A stretch of DNA of 64,000 nt. Source: Earliella scabrosa. Its lineage: Eukaryota; Basidiomycota; Agaricomycetes; Polyporales; Polyporaceae. Below the pieces are notes generated by a model that did not search any database, was not told the DNA's origin, and was given only the letters and a program-made list of their open reading frames with translations. Both the position numbers and the translations under genes were made by a program. The stretch covers positions 1,178,001 to 1,242,000 of the forward strand of contig JABYQQ010000011.1 in NCBI GenBank assembly GCA_022605405.1, given 5' to 3'. Below, piece after piece: positions 36,191 through 48,600 of the stretch; positions within the stretch are counted from its first letter, which is position 1, and each line of letters opens with the position of its first letter.

Positions 36191-37693
36191 TCACAAATCC
36201 AAGAACAGTTTCCACAGAATCGAGAACATCAACCCCTGCAGCCCGTTCGCGAGGATGCGCGTCTTGAGGCCACGTCCGAAAAGACCCTTGACGCCGTCCT
36301 GTGCGATGACGGCTTCCGCAGCAGCAAAGTACCCTATCCGTGTCGCGTTGACCTGGCGGTACGTCTTGACGACACGGAGGGAGTTCGAGACAGTGTCGGA
36401 CACGACCGACGCGCAGAATCCGATGAATGCCTGGCGAAGGAGCTTCTCTCCCAGGTTCGTCGGAGGCGGGAGGACCTCATTCAGGTAGTTATACGTCCCG
36501 AACCAGGGGTAATGGCCGACGAAGGTCGCCGCGGCAGTCGCGAACGCACCGTACCACAGCGTGCCTACACCGTAGCGCTTGATCTGCGGAAGGCGATGGG
36601 TATGGATAGACGTAGACGTGACAATTTATGACCTACCCTCGAGCGCAAGATGGCCAGCCCCGCCTTGCCGTCCGTCTGCATGGTCGTCTTCACGGTGTCT
36701 ATAGGAGTGAGGATCATGCGGAAACCCGCTGCAGCGAGGGATGCGAAGACGGTCTGAGCGAGAGCGGGTAGGTTCTTCAAGTACTTGTTGGACTTCAGCA
36801 GCGCGAGAATGCCGACGTTCGCTGCGGTGTCACCGAAGCGCGAGACCGGTCCTTGTACGAGCGCGGCCGTAAGGCCTTGGTAGTAACGCGTCCAGCCGCC
36901 GTCGGCGTAGAGTGTCTTGGTGGCTTGCGTCATGGTCGTGCCGTATCGGTACTGGTAGTTCATGATGGTGCGGAGAGGCATGAGGGTGAGAACCTGCAGG
37001 ACCATGGCCGCTGCGCCGCTGAGCCCACCACCGAGAGCCTTCTTCAGGGTTTTTCCGAGGTCGAACTGCAAGCATGTCAGTCTCCCGTGCAACAACATGA
37101 ATCGAGAAGTGCAAAACAGGAGTGCACGACCGAGAGCGGTATCGTGGAATGAGTTCACACCCCCATACGTAGCGGGATGTACTGAGGTTGAGCAGAAGGC
37201 CCGCATAGATGCAGCCATCCGGACGAACGACAACTGCATCGCCCGTCGTACTCTCTGCGTCACGGCCGTGTCAAGCGCATACAGCCATCCGACGCGTCAT
37301 AGGGCGTAGTACTGGTAGAGAAGATCTCTCTGCGGTAGGTTGGGCGCATTCAAGAGGTCTCTGCAGGCTGAACCTGACAATGCACCTCTGCATCCTTGCT
37401 TCCGTCGCTGTCTCCCGCCGTCGAGACCTTCCACCGCTCGATGACCATGGCAGATTGCGTGCCGCGACCACACCTCAAAAGAAGCAAGTGAGACTCACGT
37501 CAACATCGTCCGCATCGATGAACCCCTTGATGAAAACCGCCAGGACGAATACGCCCAAGACCGTCCATACTATATTCCATCCGATAGTCCACCATGTGCG
37601 CTCTTTCTTGGGAGTTGGGAGGGCTTCACCTGCTTCAGCCTGGGCCTCGCGGTCAAGAAGGGGAGCCCGCTCGTCGACGGGTCTGTCTGCCAT
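36191..37693 (-). CDS. mitochondrial carrier family protein
   Basis: Three minus-strand exons: 37693-37499, 37065-36637 and 36583-36191, about 338 residues in frame. The N-terminus is acidic, followed by a hydrophobic helix (WWTIGWNIVWTVLGVFVLAVF). The carrier repeats follow, with a weakened first signature (TLMPLRTIMNYQ) and a clear second one, TPIDTVKTTMQTDGKAG, matching P-x-D/E-x-x-K/R. RYYQGLTAALVQGPVSRFGD and TYRQVNATRIGYFAA are also typical. Such proteins move small metabolites across a mitochondrial membrane; the substrate is not evident. Intron 1 is 433 bases, about eight times the local norm, with no recognisable exon inside. Part of exon 3 has a near-identical broken copy at 60766-61010. 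Confidence 0.82.
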
Positions 37694-38880
37694 GGTGGAG
37701 GTGAGAAGGGAAGGAAGGAGGAGGCGTGGACATCGCTGACAGAGCGAAACAGAGTTATGATAAGCAGCGCGACGCCAGGCGCACAAACCGGGACCCTGGA
37801 GTTATTAGTGATCTTATCTGATACTTGGGATCCCGGCTTACCTAACCATCTGGCCTCGGTCCTTGGCGGGCCGCAACAACTCTGGGCGTCTGAGGAACGT
37901 GCGTTCCTCTTCCTCAACGTTGCTACTCCCGACGCTGCCCGAATTCTCAGACCTCAGCCTCTCTCTGCTTCCATGGTGAGGCCAGGACGGCATGTCTCAA
38001 CGCTCCGAGTCCTCAACGCTCAAGGCTTGACCGTGACGGTACTCATATCGACACTACTCTGACCAACCTTCCGGCGGATATGCGATATACGCTATCGTTG
38101 TGGCGGTCATGCGGGTGCGTGGTGAATAATCCGCGATCTCTAGGCGTTCCTCTGGCGTTCCTACGCTGCACAGGATTTCCACATTTCTCGATCACCTTGT
38201 CTTTTGACCAACTAGCCCGTCTGGGGACAGGTCATACCGCAACGATGTTGGTACCTTGGTAAGTCTCGAATTCCGCGCCGGCCACCTGCCTTCCAAAGGC
38301 CGGGACAGTAAGGCTGCACTGCCGGCGGCCTCCTAGGCTTATGGTAGGATGACGAGCTTGTGCAGAGCCATATGACAGCGACGTCGTGCTGTTCTACGAC
38401 TGCTTGAGTTCTTACCAGATAGTACATCAACCGAGTTGGATCCGTGCAGGGACAACGGTGCTCATCTCGTTGTTGTTCTAGGTGTACAACATTTCGTTCT
38501 TGAGGAGGAGCATAGAGTCGTGGCTTGCGTGGGGGAAAGTGCATTACCGAGGGCTAACAGTGGAGTTGTGACCGTATCTAACAGTTGATGCATACCTGTG
38601 ATGGTCAGAACAAACCGAGTTCGTTCAAACCCTGTGTGACACAACATGTCATCTTCCCACGATGTCGCATAGAATACTGAGCTGTCGCTAGGCCACCGTA
38701 CTTCGTACGTCGCGGTCGCAACATCCACTACCTCGACAGCTCAGCGCTCCACACTCGAGAACGAAAACACGATTAACAAAGTGATAGGAGAAAATCTGGC
38801 CATCCTTGACAGAGCCTTGCGTCCGACTCCTCGGCCCAACAGTCCCCGCCACACTCGCATCCCTCCCCATAAGCATAGCC
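37694..38880. other. intergenic region between diverging genes
   Basis: About 1.19 kb between the carrier start and the second acetyltransferase start. No gene is recognised. Both promoters should lie here. Confidence 0.45.
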
Positions 38881-39965
38881 ATGATCGACCGACTTCCGAA
38901 CATCATCTATGAGCACGTAGAGCAGCCAACAGGTAGAGCTATAGGTCCAGATATATTGATGAGTACTAGCTGACTGTCGCAGAGGAGATCGCCAAAGAGG
39001 CCATCAGGGTGTTCGTGAGTGTCATGGACAAAGGTGACTCACATTGTGCCGAGGATACCCTGTCACCGTCCGCGCTGACTCTCAACACTAATATGCAGAC
39101 CCCTCTACAATCTCACTGACGGGAGGTGATCTCACGCTTCTTCCCGACCTCGGAGGGGCAGTCATACGTCCATTGGCACTCTGTCCGGGCGTGGGACATC
39201 TCTTCACCGCTCGAGATGAGACCGGCGCCCTTGTTGGCTTCACGCTCTACTCACTGCCCGGGAAGCTGGCGTGCTCGACGTGAGTACTGGCATTCTCGCT
39301 AACGATGGGAAACGCGCTCAATGTGAGACTTAGACCGGAGCAGCAGGCGTATGGCATGACCGACTTCATGAAGAAACTTTCCCCTGAGGGACGGGCATAC
39401 TACGCAGACACAGTGAGTTGTCTGACTGATACTAGTCACAAACGATGAGTCACGCGACATCGAACTCGCTAAAGATAGGGAAGAAGGTCCCCGCAGCTTA
39501 CAACGATTTGTTCGGCATCGAAGCGATGCCCCGAAAGGCGTACTGGTGCAATTTCGCAATGGTTCGCGAGGAACACCAAGGCAAGGGAATCGCGACAAGG
39601 CTCTTCCAGATGGCGTCTCAAGAGGTGAGACTTTCGTCACGTCCACGATGCGGGACACTCAGGTCCACCATCTACGATGTCCTCTGTCAACAACATCACA
39701 GGCAGCAAAGCTGAACGCAACAATGGGACTGGCGACGAGTAACATTCGCAACGTAAGTCACATGTCATTCTGCACGTCTCTATGTCTATTATCTGAACGC
39801 CGAATCAAGGTGCCTATCTACGAGCATCTTGGTTTCAAGCTGCTTGGCGGACGTCTCATGCAGTCGCCCTGGGGTGATTGGACGCTGTGGGCCTTTGTCA
39901 AGGATGACTCGGAAGAGCAGCCGTCGGTCGTGGTAGGCGACCCGGTCGCTCAAGATAGGGGATAG
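38881..39965 (+). CDS. second GNAT-family N-acetyltransferase
   Basis: Seven exons join in frame: 38881-38932, 38983-39033, 39099-39279, 39334-39412, 39475-39624, 39702-39752 and 39810-39965, about 239 residues. The central part has HLFTARDETGALVGFTLYSL. The acetyl-CoA loop is in MVREEHQGKGIATRLFQMAS, matching Q/R-x-x-G-x-G/A. NATMGLATSNIRN, the C-terminal VPIYEHLGFKLLGG and WTLWAFVKD complete the fold. This branch resembles the many fungal GNAT proteins of unknown substrate and is not close to the gene at 35188. Small exons (51 bases) and consistent phases support the model. Confidence 0.82.
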
Positions 39966-40699
39966 GACTACTCATGCATCGCTAAATAGACATAGTACCC
40001 AGATAGCAGCTCCCCTGCCACACGAGGTGTCAACGCTGGTGAGCGTCACGCTCGTCATGGATGTGTTGCATATCGAAGCGAAGACTCGTCGGCGCGCCCA
40101 ACACGTACGTTTAACGGCATGTGCAAGGTACACCAACGGGAAATCCTCGTCTTCTCGTGCGCCGCTCGTGAGCTAGTTGGAATGTGGATGGTGGCATTCC
40201 GAGCGCAACTCGGAGAGTCGTACCTCCGGTGGGCCAAAGACATACAGAGAAGTCTCTGTATCGCGCTAGCGGTGATGGATATGTGATGGCGACTTCCACA
40301 GCCCACAGGCCAAGCGCCAGCCTGGATTAGCTTCACCCGAAGAAACGAGGGGTGTCACTGCGTCCGTCATTGGGATCCTTGCGTCAAGGACGATAACGTC
40401 CACAGTCCTCAGCCTTGAGTGTATATACTGGCAGGATTGGACAGGTCAGCGCCATGGCACGTTGGCGGCGCCATGCTGAGCAACAGCACGAGAAATGGGG
40501 CTGAAAGGGAGTGCCAATCTGGAATACTTGGCGATAAAGCTACCGCTCGGGACTCGGGGGACCAGGATTCGAAGGAAAGCAGAGACGGAGCCTCATCGTG
40601 CGATCGCATTAAGCAAGTCTCAGGTTGCCGCAGGGCGGGACGCAGCGCGAGTGCGGGCAGGTGCACCTCACAGCTCCTTTTCCCAGGAGCGCTAGCTGC
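39966..40699. other. gap upstream of the first protease pseudogene
   Basis: About 730 bases between the acetyltransferase stop and the decayed 3' end of the Ste24-like pseudogene. No gene is recognised. The right part may contain unrecognisable remains of the protease C-terminus. Confidence 0.4.
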
Positions 40700-42075
40700 C
40701 GCAGCCTTGTATTCTTCGAGAGCGTGCGTGTCGGGTGAGAGTGGTGGTACGTCGACCCAGATGGTGGATAGGTTCTCGACGTGGAGCGCGGTGAGCCGAG
40801 GCGGTCGCTCATATCTGCTATCTTCGTGTCCGAAAGCTTCGTCAGCGAGTTAACTCATGTCCGATAGAACGGATGCGTGACGGGTGAGCGACAGAGAGGG
40901 AGCGGAAGGGGCAACATACCTGGTAGAGTAGGAAGGCGACGACTGTGGGCGCCTTGGCTGCCGCGTCGGACGAGAAGTCGAACGCGCGGAGGAACACCGG
41001 TGCAGTGGATCACAGGAAACAGCGCAACGATGGTGAAGATGCATGCAGCTCGGAGACGGAGAACAGCATCGTGGAGTGCAGGTACCAGTTCAGTGACCGA
41101 GCTCGTGCGCTGGGGGCGTTGGCGAGCTGTCAACAGGGCAGAGCAGGTACAGACACGTACCAAGGACGGCCTCGACTTCCTCCGACTTGCGCTGCTGGAT
41201 GAGCGGGTCTAAGATGACAATATGCTTGCTATCAGAGCACATATGGTCAGTGTTAGGACACGGTTCTCGCACTGAGCGGTACAGACCCATGGAAGGCCGA
41301 AGAAGTACGCGTTCAAGTGGGAGCTGCGCTTCGAGCCGTCGATTTCGTGTGAAGGTGTTCGAGAGGGAACTTGGACTTCGAAGCGGGTGCCTCAATGCGA
41401 ACGCGTAGGTCACCCTCAGCAAGTGGCGAGAACTTGTTGAAGAGCGGTTGGATGACAGTCGCGTGGACATCTGGAAGATAAACCTAAAGTGCGCGTTCAG
41501 ATTCTGGACGAAGTCACAAAGTGGAAGGAGACGACGCACAGGAACATCATGAGCCAGGACACGAAGCCCTCCCCTGCCCGGCGGATGACCCATAGGAGAA
41601 CTGGCAAGGAAGGGTGAACCAGTGGCGAAGCTGACCAGCCAGCTCTTGATGAGGTTCGTCACCAAGAGCTTGTTGTTGAAGCCGCGCTTTTCCCTCGAGA
41701 ACGAAGGTTTGGTAGACCGAGGAGGGGAGGAATGGAGGGCTTCAGACGAAGAGCAGGGTTGATACAGAAACGATCGATTGCACAATTTACGCGAGACATT
41801 TGAAGGACGACTAGGACTCCACAACATGACGAGTGCAGTGGGCAGCATCTTGGTACAAGCATTCGAGACTTACTTCGCATCCAGGCCCCTTATCTAAGCT
41901 TGAAGACAATCCAGTCACCGGCGTTCCAAGACTAGTCCGTAGTGGTTCACTAGGGGATCAATGACCTGCTTGCACAAGGCTGGCCGGCTTCGTCCCTCCC
42001 ATACGCCTGAGACCCTTGGTGACCTTGGGACTTGAAGTGATGCGCAAGGACTCGTGCTCGGCAACCTTCGAATAG
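40700..42075 (-). pseudogene. decayed Ste24-type CAAX prenyl protease, copy 1
   Basis: Pieces in different minus-strand frames spell a Ste24 (M48A) protease in order. These are SQAYGRDEA near 42000, FNNKLLVTNLIKSWLVSF near 41670, WVIRRAGEGFVSWLMMFL near 41580 and VIQPLFNKFSPLAEGDLRV near 41430. DGSKRSSHLNAYFFGLPW is near 41310 and HIVILDPLIQQRKSEEVEAV near 41190. The zinc motif HELGH then appears across an intron near 41100, followed by YLHSTMLF and LSTIWVDV. Frames change repeatedly, for example after FPLEHLHTK and straight after HELGH, where about five extra bases sit. Ste24 enzymes span the ER membrane and trim CAAX-tailed proteins such as fungal a-factor-like pheromones. This copy cannot make the enzyme. 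A second copy lies at 52100-53440. Confidence 0.8.
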
Positions 42076-42662
42076 AGAGGGAACTAGATGCTTCCCGTGC
42101 TCACGCACGGAGAAATGAACAGAGCGAGATGCTGAACTCCCTGCGAGTAGAGTGCGTCGGATCAGGATGGCTGTTGGTGAATATAAGCGCCTTCAAGTTG
42201 CACCCGTGCTGATGCAGTGACGGGTACGGCAAGGGTGATGTCCTCGCCTATGCTGTCGTCGTCTGCTGTACCATAGACTACTTCAACGTCGGCTTCGGCG
42301 TCGTAGAGATGATGGAGGAGGAATGTGTGCAACACCAGGACGAGGACGCTCTCCAGCAAGTTGACATGGAAACGCGCTTGGCAGGCTCCGGCCCGCCGTT
42401 CCGACGACCATGGAGGGCGCCTAACATGTGTGCACCCTTCTCCACGGCGAGCATCTACAAGACTAGTCCACCGCCTAGTCTGCATACCCACCTCCTTGCT
42501 GCGCACAGTCGAGCAAATGAAATACAAGGTAATCGTATTAGCGATTATAGTTTCAGCCAACATGTCCATAAAGTACTACGGATTGTGGGACAGAGCCAGA
42601 CACTTCCCTCCAAATGTCACCGCCAGGCGTCAAAACCCTCTGCATCTCTGTCTTTACTAGTG
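42076..42662. other. gap between pseudogene and the large DUF3712 gene
   Basis: About 590 bases without a recognised exon. It contains the 3' untranslated region of the large minus-strand gene and possibly further decayed N-terminal sequence of the Ste24 pseudogene. Confidence 0.4.
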
Positions 42663-45600
42663 TCAGTGGTAATCCACCGGGACTGACATAGTGAAATGCA
42701 ACCACGGGATGGTATATTCGCCGATGCTCAATGTGCGCGTCAGTTTCTCATGCGACTGGTTGACAGAAGTTCACAACTCACTTGACCGTCGCTGCAGCGA
42801 ATACGTCGAACCTGTGAATAGCAATCAACCCAATTGACTGCAAAGCGCCTTTGACGAGCAGAACGTCCTTGACTGGACCACTATTGACAGTGCTGTGGGC
42901 AGGTATAACGAAACCCTGGAACGCATGCGCAACGTGGACGTAAGTGTCGCCTCTGACACCCGCGTCGACCTGCGCGAACGCGATCTCGAAGTCGGTGTCA
43001 AGGGGGTTCGAGACCTACAGCATCGTAGATATCAGCGCTCGCAGCTCCCTCCAGCCTCGGATGAGCTCACGTCGAAGTCAATGGTAATCATGTTGGTCCC
43101 CAGTGCCGAGAGCCCGAGGAACACGTTGATGTGCGTCACAATGGGCGGAACATTCAAACCTGCTCGTGTGTGGCATTGTGAGCATAACTAATCATGACAT
43201 AGATAGACCGAGTCGATGCTTGCCTCTCATTGTCACGTCGAGCGAGATACCATCCAGCGCTGGAACGAGGGACGCAAATGGAGAGCTTTCGCTATCTCCT
43301 GCGACGCGGAGCGAGATTTCGTGGTCAGTCTGCAAGAACTCGGTCAGGAACGCCTGGGCCTCGGTGTCGTTCGCGTCCTTGGGTGCGTAGTGGAACTCAG
43401 TCGGCGCGACCGTTCCGCCGGGGACCAGGTTGAGCGGATCAATGACTGCCCGACCGAGCATGACACCATCGCGGAACACGGGGAGTGATATATCGACGGT
43501 CTGCAGAGAAATGTTCGACGGGTTCTGCAGTGTCGCCGTGAGCGGTGAGAGGATGTACGGGCCATGGCTGTCGTGACCGCTACCAATGATCTTGACGTCG
43601 GAGAGACCGGCTGCGTGGTTGAATGCGTTTATCCCCTTCAAGCTAGTCGTGATGTCGAACGGTACGGCCTCGATCGGAACGTCCCCAATCGCTGTGCGAG
43701 CGACAACATCCGCGGTACCCTTGAGATCGAACTCCACCCCGGCGGAGTCCGTGACAGCCGCGAAGAACGTCATGAATGCCGTGTTGTCCAGAGACTGCAG
43801 CTTCTGGTTCTCAAACGACAGTTCGAGGTCAGCGACGTCGCCTGTGGAGACTCCACCAATGGCATCGGCGGAAGATAGGTTGAGCTGAGAACACAGAGCA
43901 TCAGTGAACTGATGTTGCGACGATCATGCGGGAATGATATACCTGAGCGACATCGATACCGTGGAAGCCGAGTGTGATGTCTTGCGCACTCCTGATTACC
44001 TGCAACGAGAAGCCGAAGGGGTTCTTGTACTTCGCTAGGATGTGCTTTGTGCCCGCGATGGGTGCGAATGCGTGGCTCTGCTCGGTCATCTCGAGCTCGA
44101 GGTCGGATATCTGAATGGACGTGATGATCTACAAGCGCGAAGGGCAATTCAGCACGGTACGGCTGGTGTTTTCGCACAACAACATACGTCGAAGCGGTCT
44201 CCAGGGAGGGTAACCTCGAGCGTGAGGGTTTTGAACGCAGTGCTCAGCCAACTGACAGGGCCGTTGGACCCTGACGGCTGCACAGACTCGCCTTGGACGG
44301 TGAGGGTCTGGTTCTCCGCGTGGAGGTAGTTTGTGAACAGCTCGCCCATGACATCAAGATCGTCGCCGCTCTTGGGAGTAATGCGACCAGAGAGGTGCAG
44401 GCTGGTCGTTGTCTCCGGAGCGAGGAAGAAATTCTTCCCAGAGAGCGCTGTAGGAACTTGATCAGCGTACGAAGCCAGCATGTGAAATATCGATACTAAC
44501 GTCCGACATTGGTTCCCTGGAAGAACGACTGGAACGTGACAGTGCCGAGGTCGATACCAAGCTCTCCATTAAAGCTTTGAGACAAGCTTCAGATAAGGAG
44601 GCTTCGAGGCACTTACCAGCGGGGGACGGGATGAGCGAGTCGGTCTCGATGTGAATGCCACCAGCGGGGTCGTCTGACGGTAGCTGAAAGTTGCTGATAG
44701 TGACGCCAGGCAGATTGTTGAACGCCTTGAAAGAGATGTCCTTGCTGAGGTGTACGCCATCGAAGTGCGTCCCGAGCGCGGTGACGCGAAGCGCGTTTGT
44801 AGAGATCGTCCACTCGAACTCTGGGTTGTGGAGGAGGAACGTCGCGAACTCCGTGAATTGGCTCTGGTCCGTGATCGTGAGGCGCGCGTTGGTCTCGTAG
44901 TTGGGAACACCGTCGTTAGCAGCAGCGCACACTGTAGGTACGATCAGCAGCTGTGGCATCAATGTTTCACACTCGTTGGACATACCTGGTGGAAGAGCGA
45001 TCTGCGCGATGTCGCGCCCTTGCCATGTAACGCTGCCCAAAAAGCGTCAGAATACTTCCTAGTATGCGTACTATAGAGTAGAAACCCTACGTGACAGGCT
45101 CCACGAAGGAGATCTCCGCGTCGAACGGACCAGTACCGGTGAGCGAGCCCTTCAACGACAAGTCGAATCCATCGTCCGAGATTTTCCTGTGCCAGTATCA
45201 GTTCCTGCAACACGACTGGATAAATTCTATACTGACGTAATGTTCGCGGCGCTGAAAGACAATTCTGACTGGTCTACAAGCTGCTGCACGATCGGCGCAG
45301 CGACGACACTGATGAGGTGCAGCGCGGTCTCGTCGGTCTGCATGACAACAAAATCAGCTTGAAAGTCGACGTGTTGAGAATCGCAACAACCCACGGTAGC
45401 GTTAACATTGCTCTGTCTGAACGAGAGATTCGTCGGGACTGCGCAACAAGAGCAAGTCAGAAAAATCCGTACAACATTTGTTGAGAATTCACGTACACTC
45501 ATCAATATTCACCGCGCTTTCGATGTCGAGCGTGACTTCGAGGTTCTTGAGCAAGTTCAAGATCACCCTGGTAACATCGAACTGCTTGCCGCTGTCGCAA

Positions 45601-48600
45601 GGGAGGGGATGAGAGCTCGTCTGATCAATCAACACCTATCCCTCTCGCTCAGGCTCACCTGACGCAGGGAGGCTTGCCAGTGTCGATGGTCGCTTTGATC
45701 TGCAAGCGTCCATGAGGCTTACGCATATCACCAGCAAGCAGGACACCTACCGAAGTCTTCTCGCCTGGGTTCGCCAACACGATCTGAAACAGGGCAGGGA
45801 GCGGACCGAGGTCGACGTGGTTGCTCTGGGCGCCGATGAACAGCAGTTGGATAATGGTGAGCGGGTCGAGGTTGAACTCAAACGGCAGAGTCGGAGACGT
45901 GATCTGCGAGTGTCCGTGCGCGTGGATCGGGTTACTTCTCCAGTCGATGTGGTTAATCTTTCCGAGTGTCAGGTTGTGGAACGTCGCGACCGCGTTGACC
46001 TCCAGCAGGTTGATGCTCGCTGTGAACGGGTTAGCAAGGACGAACGTCGTGCGCGCGAGGCCGGTCTGGGCGATGTCCGTCGGGAAGACAAGTGAGGCGG
46101 CCGTGATGAGGTTCTGGTGCAGCGCAGGGATCTGGACGGGGGAGATGCGGATGTTCGACATGGCGCGCTGGAGCGACTCAACATACGTGGAGTCCGTGGA
46201 GCCTTGGATCGTTGTCGAGGAGTCGATGCCCTGGAGGTAGTTCTCGAGCATCTTCTGGCCAGACGCCACGGCGCCACCCTTGGGTTGATAGTGAACATCT
46301 GCAATGCGTGGTTATTGCATATAAAAAGCATGGTCGTTGTGACACCCACCGATTGCGTAGGTCTCGTTGCCAGGAAGAATAACAAGGTTGTCCTTCGGAA
46401 CGGTCAGTATCGTCGCGATTCCTTACAGAAGTCATGATACCCACAAGATCAGCAGTCCCAATGACGTCGTTCCTTCGAGAGGAATTAGCACAAATCCGCA
46501 GACAAGCCTCGATGGACTACTCACTGGAAGAGCAGACCAAAGGAGACGTCTCCAGAGCCAAGCGTGATGTTGCCCGGGTTGAAGAGCGACGAGGTCACCT
46601 TGATGAGCAAGAAGTTGGGGAAGCCACGGTTGACATCCAGGCTCGTCACGATCGACGGCTCCGCGTCCAAACCCTGCAGACCAGCAATAGTCGTGTGCAC
46701 GTCAAACTGGATGTCCTGCAAGTTCAGAAGCCCAACAGCGGTCTGCGCGTCCGTGTTGGCCGCGCCCTTGAGCGACACCGACACGTTCTTCGACGTCGCC
46801 GTCTCGGAAAGGAACTGCTCGAATGCCCCATGCTGGCTGCCGAACGCGGCGAAGGGCACCTTGGAGAAGCTGAGGTGGATCACGCGCGTCTCAACGTCGG
46901 TCTCGCTCGGGCCCGTCGGGATGACGAGCTGGGCAAAGTCCGTGCCATCCGCGCCGACGGTGATGTTCTGCTCGAGCGCAACGATATCGACAGGGAAGTC
47001 GAACGGAAGCGAGAAGGCGGCGATGGTGTCGTCGCTGCCCATGGCGGGGCGGAACGCGGTGGACTCGGAGAAGCGGAGGTCGAGCTCATTGAGCTGGATC
47101 GACTTGATGATCTCGAGGGCGCCGCGGTTCGGAAGGACGGTCTTCACCTTAAGCGCCTTGATACCTTCGTTGAGCCAAGAGACCTATGTCCACTGTCAAT
47201 ATGTTATACCCCAAAGAACTTGTGGGAGTCACGCACGTCAGTAGGACCAGCGCTCTGTCCCTGCACGAGGATGTCGCTGTCCTTGCCGTGAATGAAGGCG
47301 TTGAACATAGCCGAGACAGCGTCCAAGCCGCTCTGGGAGCTCTGAGGAACCAAGCGGCCGGTGAGCGGCAGGGGGATGGTCGTGAGCGGGGAGAGGTTGA
47401 AGGTCTTGGAGGTGGCAGCAGGACCGATGTTGACGTTCTGGAAGAAGTTGGCGAACGCGATCGACGTGAGCTCGACACCGACTTGCGAGGGGTTGGTGAC
47501 GGTGGTCTCGAGAGTGAGATGGATACCGCCAGCAGGGTCGTTGCTGGGAAGGTCGAACGACTCGATCTTGACACCGCCCTTCAGGCTGTTCATGCCCTTC
47601 AGCGAAACCTTCTTGTCGTTCAGCTCGATTTGGGGGACAGAGATACCAATGGCGGCGACTACGAATGAGCCTAGTTAGCTAACTAGACACAGAGATAGCC
47701 GGAATATGACGTACCCGAGAGGTTTTTACCCGAGATCACCCACTCGAACGACTCTTCCGTGAGCATCGTCTTCGTGAACTCAGTGAGGTGGCCCACATCC
47801 GCAACGTCGAACGTTGCCTCGACTTCAAAGCTACCGCCAACGTTTCCCACGACGTCAATATCGGGCATCTTGATGCTTCCGAGCGCACCCCCGTTCCACT
47901 CAATGCTCAAGCCAGCGGGGAACGAGATCGTTGCGTCGACTGCACGTGTCCCAAAAGCGTCAGTAATGTGCAAATACAGGGCAAGTGAAATGAGACGAAC
48001 AGGGACCGGCGTCGGTGATAGAGCCCTTGAGTGAGGTCACGAATGAATTCTCCTTGATGTCCTTGATGACGACGGTCTCGATTCCAAGCACGGAGCCAGA
48101 GACGATCTTCTGGACGATCGGCTGAGCGAGGATGGGGAGTAGAAGGTGTAAGCTCTTGTCCGTCTTGGTCTGCACGTCGGGTTGCACGTAAGTGAGCGTG
48201 GTCGGGTAGTCGCCTGTGCTATCTGTCAGTGACAGCAAGCTTGGAAGATAGAATCGAAGACAGACCGATGTTGACATCTGCGAGGAGGTGCACATCCGAT
48301 GACAGCTTGCCAAACGCAGTGTCGACATAGCTTGGGAGGTCAAAGCCGCTGCGCACATCCTCATCAGCTCCTCGTCACCCAGAGCGAGGCCAGAACACGA
48401 CTCACCTGAACAGATTCTGCTGCCTCTCCATGATCTCCCTCTTCTTCCTCCCGTTCACATCCGCGATATACTGATAGCCGCCGAGCTCGACGATAGCGTC
48501 GATCGGGTCAGTGTTGAGCCCCGCTTCACCAGCCAGGATGCGGGCGACGGTAAAGAGCGCCTCGGGGTCCATGTTCATGTCGAGGTTGAGGTCCGGCGAG

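Noticed and set aside
41000..41220. Functional Ste24 protease because HELGH is intact
   Set aside because: The frame is broken immediately after HELGH and at several other points, so the copy cannot be functional as read.
46434..47291. 285-codon plus-strand frame, and similar long ones at 49813-50941
   Set aside because: They lie opposite exons of the DUF3712 gene and are shadows of its GC-rich codons.
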